Of a stretch of DNA of 58,070 nt, positions 34,836 through 42,834 are shown piece by piece. The notes beneath the pieces were generated by a model, which had not been told where the DNA came from, ran no database searches, and saw nothing but the letters and a program-made list of their open reading frames with translations. How positions within the stretch are numbered: the stretch's first letter is position 1; each line of letters opens with the position of its first letter. Source of the stretch: Nitrosospira multiformis (GTDB taxonomy: Bacteria; Pseudomonadota; Gammaproteobacteria; Burkholderiales; Nitrosomonadaceae); contig NZ_FOHI01000013.1 in assembly GCF_900111585.1 (NCBI RefSeq), forward strand, positions 1 to 58,070, written 5' to 3'. The position numbers were made by a program, and so were the translations under genes.

Positions 34836-36554
34836 CTAAAGTGTTTTGAGATATTCCAGCAGCGCTTTTTTCTCTTCAGCCGAAAGCTTTGTCCCAAATT
34901 CGTGACCGCAACGACTGTTTCCGGAATTTCGATCACTGCAATCCGTAGTTTCCAACGTGTAGTCGAATTTATTCTGCTCGGCGGCCAGTCCTATATTGAC
35001 GATATCGTAAGCCGGGCCAATCTTGAACGAGCTGATTCTTTCAGCTGCGGGCTTCAGCAACTCTGCCAATGTCGGAACCGATCCGTTATGAAGATAGGGA
35101 GCAGCAGCCCAGATACCCTCGAGGACGCGTGATTCATATGGATAGGATGGCTTGGCCTCGACCGGGCGCGCAATGAAAGCCTCTCGAAGAGATTCTGTCT
35201 CTGGCGGGAAGGGAGGTTGGGCGCTCTTCGCTCCAACTTCCTCTTCAGTTTTCATGAGCACGGGAACATAGTGCTGGAGGATAGAGCCGAGAACAGATGT
35301 TCCCAGGACATTGAAGGCCGTATCCACGGGTTTGAGCGGGCTGGCGAGAAATGGAATCTTCGCACCTTCAAGTACACCTGTCTTAACAGTCCGTGCAAGT
35401 ATTTCATATTCTTTGGAATCCGTACCGACATCCATGAGGGGCGTAGCCCAGGTTTTGCGATCCTGAAACCGTGTTTGCCCTGGTTTAATGCCATGGCAAT
35501 CCGCGCAACCACCTTGCTCAGTCTTGCGGGCGAAGATTTCCTTGCCTTTATCAGCCAATGCCTGATCTATCTTCCATGGCCATTTGGGAGGGCTGATTTT
35601 TTTTACCAGATCTTCCAATGCCTCCAGACCCTGAAATTCAGCCGAATTGTTGGCCAGGTAATCAACCCCCAGTAGACGCCATTTATCCTTTTTAGGGTGG
35701 AAAACTCCAAATACGCCGTAAACTTCACCGAGATTTCGGGAGAGGGCGAGAATATCATTGCCATTGCTGGCGAAACCGGGCCATTGTGTCTTATCCTGGA
35801 TCGAGGCATTCCAGAGGAATGGGTAGCGTACCGGTGCGACGGCTGGTTGGATGTTTTCGGGAATCATATACGTCGGTGGAGAACCGATATCGAGGCCGGC
35901 CAGTCGGTTGAAGATCATCGATACCGCATCAAGCCGCGCCGGGCCCCAAGGTTTTGCCGGAAGTGCGCGCTCGATTAACGTATGGTAGGGTAAATACCAC
36001 GCTTTCACCGCTTTCTGCAGCTTTTCCTTGTCCTTCGAGGTTGCTGACGGGCCAAGGACGGCGCGGGCAAAATCCGTGAACGCTTGCTTGTCCGTCAAAA
36101 CGGCTTTCACCGCGGCATCGAGATCAGCCAGAAAACTCTGGAAATCGACGATTCCAGGGCCGCCGTCAATCAAGTATGCGGTACCGTTGACCTCAATTTG
36201 ACGCGTATGACAAGCGGAGCAGTTCATGCCAATTTCCTGTCCTTCGCTTCCACTTGCAACGGTGAATCCCACGGGTAATCCGGCGGGTTTGCTGGCCTTA
36301 TTGGGGAGATAGCCATACCGGCTCAGGCTTTCCGCCATGAACGGCTGGCCGTCTGGTTGCTTCAAGGCGGATATCCAGCGCAGCGGCATGATACGAGACC
36401 CCTGATCGCGACTATAGAAATCCTTTCGGGCTGAAGCTGTCCACTCTGCCCCCTGATCAATAATTACTTGTTCGGCTGCCGAAGAAATCGAGGGCACGAG
36501 CAAGGCTAGTGTGGACAGGAGGCTTCCAATCCAGGATAGGAACTTGATTTTCAA
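34836..36554 (-). CDS. Di-haem cytochrome c, RoxA/cytochrome-c-peroxidase-like
   Basis: The 572-residue periplasmic protein has a signal peptide (1-26) and two haem-binding motifs, CSACH (112-116) and CADCH (350-354). A C-terminal segment LEGIWAAAPYLHNGSVPTLAELL matches RoxA-like proteins and di-haem peroxidases. RoxA itself is a rubber oxygenase, but many members have unknown substrates, and an electron-transfer or peroxidase role is equally possible. The gene stands alone. Confidence 0.85.
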   Translation of the reverse strand: MKIKFLSWIGSLLSTLALLVPSISSAAEQVIIDQGAEWTASARKDFYSRDQGSRIMPLRWISALKQPDGQPFMAESLSRYGYLPNKASKPAGLPVGFTVASGSEGQEIGMNCSACHTRQIEVNGTAYLIDGGPGIVDFQSFLADLDAAVKAVLTDKQAFTDFARAVLGPSATSKDKEKLQKAVKAWYLPYHTLIERALPAKPWGPARLDAVSMIFNRLAGLDIGSPPTYMIPENIQPAVAPVRYPFLWNASIQDKTQWPGFASNGNDILALSRNLGEVYGVFGVFHPKKDKWRLLGVDYLANNSAEFQGLEALEDLVKKISPPKWPWKIDQALADKGKEIFARKTEQGGCADCHGIKPGQTRFQDRKTWATPLMDVGTDSKEYEILARTVKTGVLEGAKIPFLASPLKPVDTAFNVLGTSVLGSILQHYVPVLMKTEEEVGAKSAQPPFPPETESLREAFIARPVEAKPSYPYESRVLEGIWAAAPYLHNGSVPTLAELLKPAAERISSFKIGPAYDIVNIGLAAEQNKFDYTLETTDCSDRNSGNSRCGHEFGTKLSAEEKKALLEYLKTL

Positions 36555-37316
36555 TTTTTATCTCCCTTTAGATTAATGAACGATATGTTTTGAGGCTGTC
36601 GTACCCTTGCTACCCGTATTGCATAATGGTCTTGCTGGTTGAGCGATAAAATGTGCCGAAACGGCCGTTACTGGATCAACGGCCATCAATCCTTCGCAAC
36701 ACGAACCTGGGTAAAATTGACGAACATTAGAAACATCCTGGCTGCTTGAACTGACTGATGTCAGATATCAAATCAGCTGGCGTTTGGTGGTACGTTGCGT
36801 TGCACTTTTTAATTGCTGATTTCGACTCGCCCTTCGCCACGAAGGTACGCGACCTTGTTACCACCTCCTTGCGGAAAGGGAGTGGAAGAACTCATCGCTG
36901 ATGGCTGGCAATACAGCTGCAGCTCTCGGCCTGCTGATCCGAATCAGTGCTGGGGAAGGGTGATAGGAAGTATGGTTGCGTGAAACGGGAGGTGATAAAC
37001 GAAAAAGAAGAGTTTTATCCTCGCTATTCAAGCTTTGAGAGGAAGCTTTATTGGTTTATTCCTATTTTCACGAATAGCACAGGAATATAATCGATTGTAG
37101 GGCTTCTTGACGTATTTATAACCTACCTGATTGTGCATTTCTCGGTTGTAACGCCTATTGAAGCAAAGGTGGAGCAACAAAAAAGCCCGGCTTATGCCGG
37201 GCTAGGGAGAGCGCTTCAAATTCGTTTCCCTGAATGGAGGGAGGGGGAAACGAATAAAAAGTGTAACCGTGTGAATAAAACATTACCGTTAAATAACTAA
37301 CGTAACCCGAAATAAC
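36555..37316. other. Boundary between chromosome and accessory DNA
   Basis: There is no gene. It holds the presumptive cytochrome promoter on the left and family A copy A2 at 37,181-37,313. Confidence 0.45.
37181..37313 (-). ncRNA. Repeat family A, copy A2 (putative small RNA)
   Basis: Minus strand: AGTTATTTAACGG palindrome half, CGTTTCCC hairpin with a perfect 10-bp stem (TTCGTTTCCC / GGGAAACGAA), then GCCCGGC/GCCGGGC and T6. The stem keeps pairing although four positions differ from A1, including a C-G to T-A change. Confidence 0.5.
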
Positions 37317-37514
37317 TTAGTTAGGCAATTTGGGGCGATAATCTTGATGCGGCTTCGCTCTTCCTACTGAGCTCTCAAGAACTTGGAGGACTTCTTGTCG
37401 AGTAGCTTGGTCTAGGCTTCCTATCAAATCAATCAAAGCCCGTTGCGATTCTTCTAGCTCGTCATTCCATAACTTCAAGACGTCATTAATCAGTTGATTA
37501 TTTTCCACTGGCAT
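37317..37514 (-). CDS. Small hypothetical protein
   Basis: The 65-residue acidic, helical product starts MPVENNQLINDVLKLWNDEL and ends SVGRAKPHQDYRPKLPN. The ATG at 37,514 or a GTG at 37,520 may be used; the ribosome binding site is weak. It sits between two family-A repeats. No family is recognised. Confidence 0.45.
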   Translation of the reverse strand: MPVENNQLINDVLKLWNDELEESQRALIDLIGSLDQATRQEVLQVLESSVGRAKPHQDYRPKLPN

Positions 37515-37541
37515 TCGCACTTCATTTCAGGATTGGGAAGT

Positions 37542-37631
37542 AAAAACCCCAGGCTCCATAAACGGTGAAAACGGGGTGTGACTTCGAGGCCTGGGACGCT
37601 AGATTGGGGGTAACTATGCATGGCTATCTTA
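37542..37631 (-). ncRNA. Repeat family C, copy 2 (putative small RNA)
   Basis: Same architecture as 21,475-21,557: CCCAGGC/GCCTGGG stem, inner CATAAACG, then GCTAGATTGGGGGTAAC and GGCTATCTTAG. Confidence 0.45.
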
Positions 37632-37706
37632 GCTCTGTGACAGAGCATCAATCAGTTAATAAAAGTAGATTTAATATTGCTTATTGATTAAATGGAAGAG
37701 AAGCAA

Positions 37707-37834
37707 CAAAAAGGCCCGACGAACGTCGGGCCGGGAGGAGTTTACTGCCATCGCTTCCCTGTTTTGGGAGGGAGAAGCGAGTGGATAGCTTAACAATACA
37801 ACGAAAGCTCTACCGTTAAATACTTAACATATGG
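37707..37834 (-). ncRNA. Repeat family A, copy A3 (putative small RNA)
   Basis: Nearly the same as A1, with a changed but still paired terminator stem (GGCCCGACGT/ACGTCGGGCC instead of GGCCCGGC/GCCGGGCC). It directly borders the LPD38 fragment. Confidence 0.5.
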
Positions 37835-38187
37835 AGAGAGAAGGTTCGTTTCCTGCAATGTGGATAGCTGAAGCGATCAATATCATCACGAGCGGAAACA
37901 AATACGTGCCTGGAATCTTGAATCCCACTGCTGATCAGATTGATTATCTCTGGGGTCAGGCGACAGGTGGAGTAGGGCGCGAGGCAAGCAAGCTGAATCA
38001 GACGAGCAGATCTACCGATCGATGGATTCAAGGCCGAGAACCCGGAGTATCGGCTGATTACGGCTGCGAAAGCGAGGAAAGCGACAAAAAGAACAACTGT
38101 GAAGAGTTCGAGCAAGGCAGTTATCTGCCTGCCAATAGTGCGCTTGCGATTCGTGTTGAATCGAAGGAGAGGTCAGCTGTGAGATGA
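37831..38187 (+). pseudogene. Fragment of a phage polyvalent protein (LPD38-like)
   Basis: The readable core is AMWIAEAINIITSGNKYVPG followed by NPTADQIDYLWGQATGGVGREASK, typical of LPD38 domains of large phage and plasmid polyvalent proteins. The downstream frame is degenerate and the start is inside a repeat. It is a piece of a larger phage protein cut by rearrangement. Confidence 0.6.
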
Positions 38188-38356
38188 TGATGCGGCTGCG
38201 GTGAATGGATGCAACTATAAGCAAATCAATAAGCGAGACGGTATGTTAAAATGCTTTTCGCATTGATTTTGCTGTACCGCCTTTTGTACCGTCCATGTAG
38301 TAAAAAATTAGTACAACGTGGCATAGACTGACGCACTTTATTCAATAAAATCAATT

Positions 38357-38445
38357 GCCCGGATGGTGAAATTGGTAGACACAAGGGACTTAAAATCCCT
38401 CGGGCTTAACCGCCCGTGCCGGTTCGATTCCGGCTCCGGGCACCA
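38357..38445 (+). tRNA. tRNA-Leu(UAA), island integration target
   Basis: Acceptor GCCCGGA with CCGGGC, anticodon loop CTTAAAA (TAA), a long variable arm typical of class II, T-loop GGTTCGATTCC and encoded CCA. The P4-type integrase gene lies 163 bases downstream. Confidence 0.97.
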
Positions 38446-38448
38446 ATT
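38432..38448 (+). repeat. Putative attL of the tRNA-Leu element
   Basis: GGCTCCGGGCACCAATT at the 3' end of tRNA-Leu matches GGCTCCGGCACCAATT at 50,286-50,301 with one base missing. Short and imperfect, so support comes mainly from the arm-like motifs near each end. Confidence 0.55.
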
Positions 38449-38458
38449 CAGTATTTCA

Positions 38459-38608
38459 GACGGTATCAGTTGATACTAAAAGATAAATAAAAACTGATAC
38501 TTGTAGAAATATTAGTGTCTTGACGTATCAAAGTATCGCTTGACATACCGTCAATCTTAGCGGTATCTTTGTCGGTATATTAAATACCGTCAGTTTTAGA
38601 TACCGTCA
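38459..38608. promoter_or_regulatory. Repeated GACGGTAT motifs before the integrase gene
   Basis: TGACGGTAT or its reverse complement occurs at 38,459, 38,545, 38,584 and 38,600, with weaker copies at 38,561 and 38,571. The last overlaps the integrase ATG. The same motif lies twice at 50,201-50,223. These are likely integrase arm sites that also control int. Confidence 0.6.
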
Positions 38609-39807
38609 TGCCCCTTACCGATGTGGCTGTGCGCAATGCCAAGCCTACTGACAAACCATACAAGTTAACGGATGGTGAGGGGCTCTACATGCTGGTCAAT
38701 AGCGCGGGTAAGTACTGGCGCTTTGACTACCGCTATCTTGGAAAGCGCAAGACGCTGGCGCTAGGTGTTTATCCTGATGTTTCTCTGGCTGATGCAAGGA
38801 ATCGACGCAGTAATGCTCGCAAGCTTATTGCGAACGGTGATGATCCGGGCGCAATAAAGCAAGCGGAGAAGCAACGAGCCAAGCAGCTTTCGCTTAATAC
38901 GTTTGAGGCTGTGGCGCGGGAGTGGCACGAAAAGCAATCGGTTAAGTGGTCGCCGAAGAATTCAGCCAGAATTTTGAGCTTGCTTGTGCGCGATATTTTC
39001 CCATCAATCGGCAAGACTCCAATAGCTGAGGTAACCGCAGGAAGCCTTCTTGCTACCGTTCAGAAGATCGAGAAGCGGGGCAATATCGAAACAGCACATC
39101 GAGCAATGCAAACCTGCGGCCAAATATTCCGGTATGCAATAGCCACTGGCCGAGCACAGGCAGACCTAAGCCTGGTTCTGAAAGGCGCTTTAATCCCCGT
39201 AAAAGAAAAGCATCATCCAAGCATTACCGACCCGAAGAAGATAAAACACCTTTTGCTAGCCCTGGATGGGTATAGCGGATCCTTCATTACGCAGCAGGCC
39301 CTAAAGCTTGCTCCGTTGCTTTTTGTGCGCCCTGGGGAGCTTCGTCATGCTGAATGGTCAGAGATTAATTTCGATACGGCTGAGTGGCGTATAGCGGCGG
39401 GCAAAATGAAAATGAAGGCAGTACATCTTGTGCCTTTGCCCAGACAGGCTCTATCCATACTGGAGGAGCTGCGTCCGCTTACAGGACAGGGCAGGTATGT
39501 TTTCCCGGGCGTCAGAAGCTGGTCCAGGCCGATGAGCGAAAACACCGTGAACGCCGCTCTGCGGCGCTTGGGATACGAGAAAGACGAAATGACTGGGCAT
39601 GGGTTCAGGAGCATGGCTTCAACGATTTTGCACGAGCAGGGATGGCCGCATGAGGCAATCGAGAGACAGCTCGCCCACGCCGAACGAAACAAAGTAAGCG
39701 CAGCATACAACTACGCAGAGCACTTACCGAAACGAAGGGAGATGATGCAAGCCTGGGCTGATTATTTGGACAGGCTTAAAACTGAAGGAATTAACACCGT
39801 GACCTGA
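38608..39807 (+). CDS. P4-type tyrosine integrase
   Basis: The 399-residue enzyme has the P4 N-terminal domain (MPLTDVAVRNAKPTDKPY, LTDGEGLYMLV), a core-binding region, and a catalytic domain with Arg in RPGELRHAEW, HGFR (His/Arg pair) and Tyr in AAYNYAEH. Length and all key residues are intact. It integrates elements at tRNA 3' ends, here tRNA-Leu. No ribosome binding site precedes ATG. Confidence 0.95.
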   Translation: MPLTDVAVRNAKPTDKPYKLTDGEGLYMLVNSAGKYWRFDYRYLGKRKTLALGVYPDVSLADARNRRSNARKLIANGDDPGAIKQAEKQRAKQLSLNTFEAVAREWHEKQSVKWSPKNSARILSLLVRDIFPSIGKTPIAEVTAGSLLATVQKIEKRGNIETAHRAMQTCGQIFRYAIATGRAQADLSLVLKGALIPVKEKHHPSITDPKKIKHLLLALDGYSGSFITQQALKLAPLLFVRPGELRHAEWSEINFDTAEWRIAAGKMKMKAVHLVPLPRQALSILEELRPLTGQGRYVFPGVRSWSRPMSENTVNAALRRLGYEKDEMTGHGFRSMASTILHEQGWPHEAIERQLAHAERNKVSAAYNYAEHLPKRREMMQAWADYLDRLKTEGINTVT

Positions 39808-39827
39808 CGGACTTCAGGCAATAAAGC

Positions 39828-39861
39828 GGGATGTAAAGTGTTGCGAGCACTATTACATCCC
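39828..39861. repeat. Inverted repeat after integrase
   Basis: GGGATGTAA and TTACATCCC form a 9-bp stem around AGTG...CACT. There is no T tail, so it may be an operator or an mRNA 3' structure. Confidence 0.5.
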
Positions 39862-39896
39862 TAACCACAACGCAACCTGAAAAGGAGGTACGCATC

Positions 39897-40613
39897 ATGG
39901 CTAACGCCAATTCTACACTATCCAGTGACGCTGCAATCCGCTTGCTGACTTACGCTGGGTGCCGCTGCAATTACTATCGAGGTACTGAAACCGATCTAGT
40001 TGAGGCGGGGATTGTAAAGTCAGAATGGCTGCCCGGGCTACACGGCAACACAAAAACATGTACACGCATCGGATTGGTTGAAGGCGAAATGAAGCTTTTA
40101 CCTTGTGGGGTGCTAGCAACAAGATTCCAGAAGAATAACGGAATCATTCACATATTCAAGGCGAGCAAAAGCACATTCCGGGTTGAGGTAAGGAAACCGC
40201 AAGAAGAAATAGACCGGGAAGAAGCGCGGGAAATCGAAGAGCGGAAGCGGCAGAATTTGAGGGACAAAGTAGAAAGGATGCACGCCGAGAAGAAGCGGGC
40301 ATTAGAAAAGGCTCCGAAAAACCCTGGCGATTTTCTAAAGGACAGGTCCTGGAAAGTTAAGGACTTCTCGGAAATCGTTCACAACCTGTTCAGAAGGGCT
40401 GAAAACGGTTTCCATTACGCTCCTGAGGTTGTTGAAGAGGCGCAAGATTTGATAGCAGACCTTGTTTCCCTTGCTGCAAATGGAAGGGTTTGCTTCGATC
40501 CGATAAGGCAAAAATATTTCCTTGATGACATCGAGGAAAAAGCTGAGAAAGCACACCCTGAATTCTCAGCATTCATGAAGGCAACTCTTGCTGTAGGAAA
40601 AGCTGCCTTATAG
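39897..40613 (+). CDS. Phage/satellite hypothetical protein
   Basis: The 238-residue protein has AAGGAGGT before its ATG. The N-terminal 100 residues include cysteines (AGCRCNYY); the middle is a charged coiled coil (EEIDREEAREIEERKRQNLRD); the C-terminus is mixed. No family is recognised. It is the first gene after int, in the early region. Confidence 0.65.
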   Translation: MANANSTLSSDAAIRLLTYAGCRCNYYRGTETDLVEAGIVKSEWLPGLHGNTKTCTRIGLVEGEMKLLPCGVLATRFQKNNGIIHIFKASKSTFRVEVRKPQEEIDREEAREIEERKRQNLRDKVERMHAEKKRALEKAPKNPGDFLKDRSWKVKDFSEIVHNLFRRAENGFHYAPEVVEEAQDLIADLVSLAANGRVCFDPIRQKYFLDDIEEKAEKAHPEFSAFMKATLAVGKAAL

Positions 40614-40631
40614 CAAGTTAACCCACCCCTA

Positions 40632-40664
40632 GCCCGGCGGGTATCTGCTCGTCGGGCAATTTTT
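40632..40664 (+). terminator. Putative terminator
   Basis: GCCCG and CGGGC flank a GC-rich loop, followed by AATTTTT. It sits between two co-directional genes, so it may attenuate rather than stop. Confidence 0.45.
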
Positions 40665-40676
40665 AAAGGAAAGAAA

Positions 40677-41099
40677 ATGAGCAATGAAACCGAATCAAAT
40701 GAAAGCTTTTTCGCTCGCTATCGAGCAAACAACACTGCTAACGAAAAAGAGTGGGAGGAATTCAACATGCGGCTGATGGAGCAGTTCTGCGCAGATTTCT
40801 GGAAGGCCGGAAATCCTGCTGATGTTCCTGATTGGATCATGAATGAGATTGCAACGGCGTTTATTGGAAGCCTGATTGAAAAAACATCATTGAATAACTC
40901 ATTCCCTTTGCCGTGGAGTCCTGCCGACCGCGTGTTTACGAAAGCCGAAGAGCGAAGGATGAATATCTATCAGGAAATAACCAGGGAGTTGATACGCAAT
41001 GGGGGGAAGGTCGAGGGTGTGATAAGAGAGGTCGCTGAGAAGCACGGCGTTTCCTACGAGACGGCACGGCTTGCTTATTACAAATACAAGCCCAAGTAA
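40677..41099 (+). CDS. Hypothetical protein with C-terminal HTH-like segment
   Basis: The 140-residue protein has GGAAAG before ATG. Its C-terminus, REVAEKHGVSYETARLAYYKYK, looks like a helix-turn-helix. Possibly a regulator of the element; no family is recognised. Confidence 0.6.
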   Translation: MSNETESNESFFARYRANNTANEKEWEEFNMRLMEQFCADFWKAGNPADVPDWIMNEIATAFIGSLIEKTSLNNSFPLPWSPADRVFTKAEERRMNIYQEITRELIRNGGKVEGVIREVAEKHGVSYETARLAYYKYKPK

Positions 41100-41260
41100 C
41101 CTTTTCTAAATTTTCTTTCAAAATTTAGAAAGAATTCTTGTTTATCAGCAACTTATATTATGAAATCATATCGCTGTGTATCGCACAGGCTTAAACAATA
41201 CAGCGAGGTCACATAGGCAAATTTTCGAACAATGCTTTTTATATAGAAGGAGAAAAGAAG

Positions 41261-41470
41261 GTGGAAGCAAGCTACACAATCCCGCAATTCTGCGATGCCT
41301 ATCACTTTAGCCGTGTTCACTACTACACCCTTAAACAACAGGGATTGACTCCCAGGGAATTACGTTTAGGGCGGCGAGTAGTTATAACACGACGTGCGGC
41401 TGAGGAGTGGGAAGATCGGATGAGCTCAATTCAACAACAAAACAAAAAGGAAAATGCAACCAATGAATAA
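41261..41470 (+). CDS. Excisionase-like HTH protein
   Basis: The 69-residue protein starts at GTG after AAGGAG. YTIPQFCDAYHFSRVHYYTL resembles a winged-helix DNA-binding start, as in excisionases. It overlaps the AlpA gene start and is probably co-translated with it. Confidence 0.65.
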   Translation: MEASYTIPQFCDAYHFSRVHYYTLKQQGLTPRELRLGRRVVITRRAAEEWEDRMSSIQQQNKKENATNE

Positions 41471-41678
41471 CAATCTGCCGATCGGCGGTTATATCCGTGA
41501 ATCTGACTTAATCCCTGCCATTGTGCCTTTTTCTCATGCGACTCTTTGGCGTAAGGTCAAATCGGGCGAATTCCCTCGGCCGGTGAAGTTGTCGGCGCGA
41601 ATTACGGCATGGGAAGTTAAGGCCGTGCGCGCTTGGCTTGATTCAAAAACTCAAGAAGGAAATAAAAATGACCAATGA
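41463..41678 (+). CDS. alpA: AlpA-family regulator
   Basis: The 71-residue protein (ATG 41,463; an ATG at 41,454 is possible) has the AlpA pattern: YIRESDLIPAIVPFSHATLWRKVKSGEFPRPVKLS then ITAWEVKAVRAWL. AlpA proteins activate excision or transcription in P4-like satellites and PICIs. Its presence after int fits a satellite. Confidence 0.9.
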   Translation: MNNNLPIGGYIRESDLIPAIVPFSHATLWRKVKSGEFPRPVKLSARITAWEVKAVRAWLDSKTQEGNKNDQ

Positions 41679-41967
41679 CAACAAAATAAAAGGCGCTGCC
41701 CCCGACCAAGAGAACGCGCCTTCCAAATGCTTCAAGCAAGAGAATACCAAGGAATCGCGCATTTTGAAAGAGCTAAGCTCCGGGCGTACTTTAAACAGGT
41801 TTGAAGCTGAGCGTCTTGGAGATCATTGCTTACACTCGACCATCGCAACCCTTCGGCGCAAAGGATATTCGTTTTACGACCAATGGGAGCATGTGCCAAC
41901 CCGCTTTAAAAAAGAAACGCGGGTAAAACGGTACTCCTACGTCGGGATGAGGCGTGAGCAAGTCTAA
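41668..41967 (+). CDS. HTH protein (HTH_39-like)
   Basis: The 99-residue protein starts within the end of alpA (11-base overlap) after AAGAAGGA. RILKELSSGRTLNRFEAERLGDHCLHSTIATLRRKGY and KETRVKRY match the small phage HTH type annotated helix-turn-helix 39. It probably binds DNA. Confidence 0.8.
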   Translation: MTNDNKIKGAAPDQENAPSKCFKQENTKESRILKELSSGRTLNRFEAERLGDHCLHSTIATLRRKGYSFYDQWEHVPTRFKKETRVKRYSYVGMRREQV

Positions 41968-42436
41968 GAGGCTCGCACTCAAGGATGCGCAGCAAAAAAG
42001 AGGATCCGGTCCGTTCATTCCCCTGACCTTTGATGTGCTGCGTAGCGCTGAGTTTGCATCCTTGAGCTCTTACGCGACAAAATTACTATTTGACCTACTC
42101 CAGCAGTACAACTTAAGAAACAATGGCGATCTAGGGATGAGTTTTGAGCACGTCATGAAGCCTAGGGGCTGGAGGAGCAAAGAAACGTTCAACAATGCGC
42201 GTAGAGAACTTCTTGAGAAGGGCTTTATTATCATCACCAGACAAGGCGGCCTGCGAGAGTGTTCGTTATATGCCGTCACGTTCTTCGCAATAGATGAATG
42301 CGACGGCAAGTTAGATGTGTCGGCGACGCGCTCCCCGCTTAATCTGTGGCGGAAACATTCTCCTTTAAAAATTAAGTCGTCCAGTACGCCTGCCGTACCA
42401 TATACCCCCTCTGTAAGTACGCCTGCCGTACAATAG
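41954..42436 (+). CDS. Replication-type winged-helix protein with iterons in its 3' end
   Basis: The 160-residue protein starts at GTG, overlapping the preceding gene. FASLSSYATKLLFDLLQQYN and EHVMKPRGWRSKETFNNARRELLEKGFI are a helix-turn-helix region like that of small Rep or primase-like phage proteins. The last residues read TPAVPYTPSVSTPAVQ, coded by two 15-bp iterons. A role in replication of the satellite is inferred from this arrangement. Confidence 0.6.
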   Translation: MSKSKRLALKDAQQKRGSGPFIPLTFDVLRSAEFASLSSYATKLLFDLLQQYNLRNNGDLGMSFEHVMKPRGWRSKETFNNARRELLEKGFIIITRQGGLRECSLYAVTFFAIDECDGKLDVSATRSPLNLWRKHSPLKIKSSSTPAVPYTPSVSTPAVQ

Positions 42437-42518
42437 GAATAGCAAATTAGCCCGTTTAGGTACGCCTACCGTACTTAAATGGGCCTTTTTATGCCATTTA
42501 TTTGTACGCCTACCGTAC
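42384..42518. repeat. Four 15-bp iterons GTACGCCTRCCGTAC
   Basis: Copies start at 42,384, 42,417, 42,460 and 42,504. Each has palindromic arms GTACG/CGTAC around CCTGC or CCTAC. Spacings of 33, 43 and 44 bp are near three and four helical turns, so proteins would bind on one face. The first two lie inside the preceding gene. Likely an origin or operator. Confidence 0.8.
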
Positions 42519-42575
42519 ACCTTCTAAGAGTTGCCATCTGTATAGAAAAAAATGAGGCGGTTAGGCTTTTACCTG

Positions 42576-42640
42576 GTTCATAAAATTATGAACAGTCACG
42601 GTGACGTCACGCGTTACGTAACGTTACTGAAACGTTACGT
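42576..42640. promoter_or_regulatory. Cluster of palindromes
   Basis: GTTCATAA-AA-TTATGAAC, GTCACGGTGAC, GTGACGTCAC, CGTTACGTAACG, GTAACGTTAC and AACGTTACGT overlap within 65 bp. With the iterons they fill 42,437-42,834 upstream of the capsid gene and could be an origin core or a late-gene control site. Confidence 0.6.
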
Positions 42641-42834
42641 CCCTTGCAAATTCTGCCAACGGCAAATATTGCCGGAGGTTCCTCCCAGTTGTTGCCTCCC
42701 AATTTGCTAGTAAATACTCGTTCGGATTTTCATTTGTAAGTCCATGTAAATAGAAGTTTTATCTTTAGCGGGTTATATCAGTAGCATAGTCCTTGTGGTA
42801 TAAATACTTCTAGGTCAATTACTTAGGAGCATTT

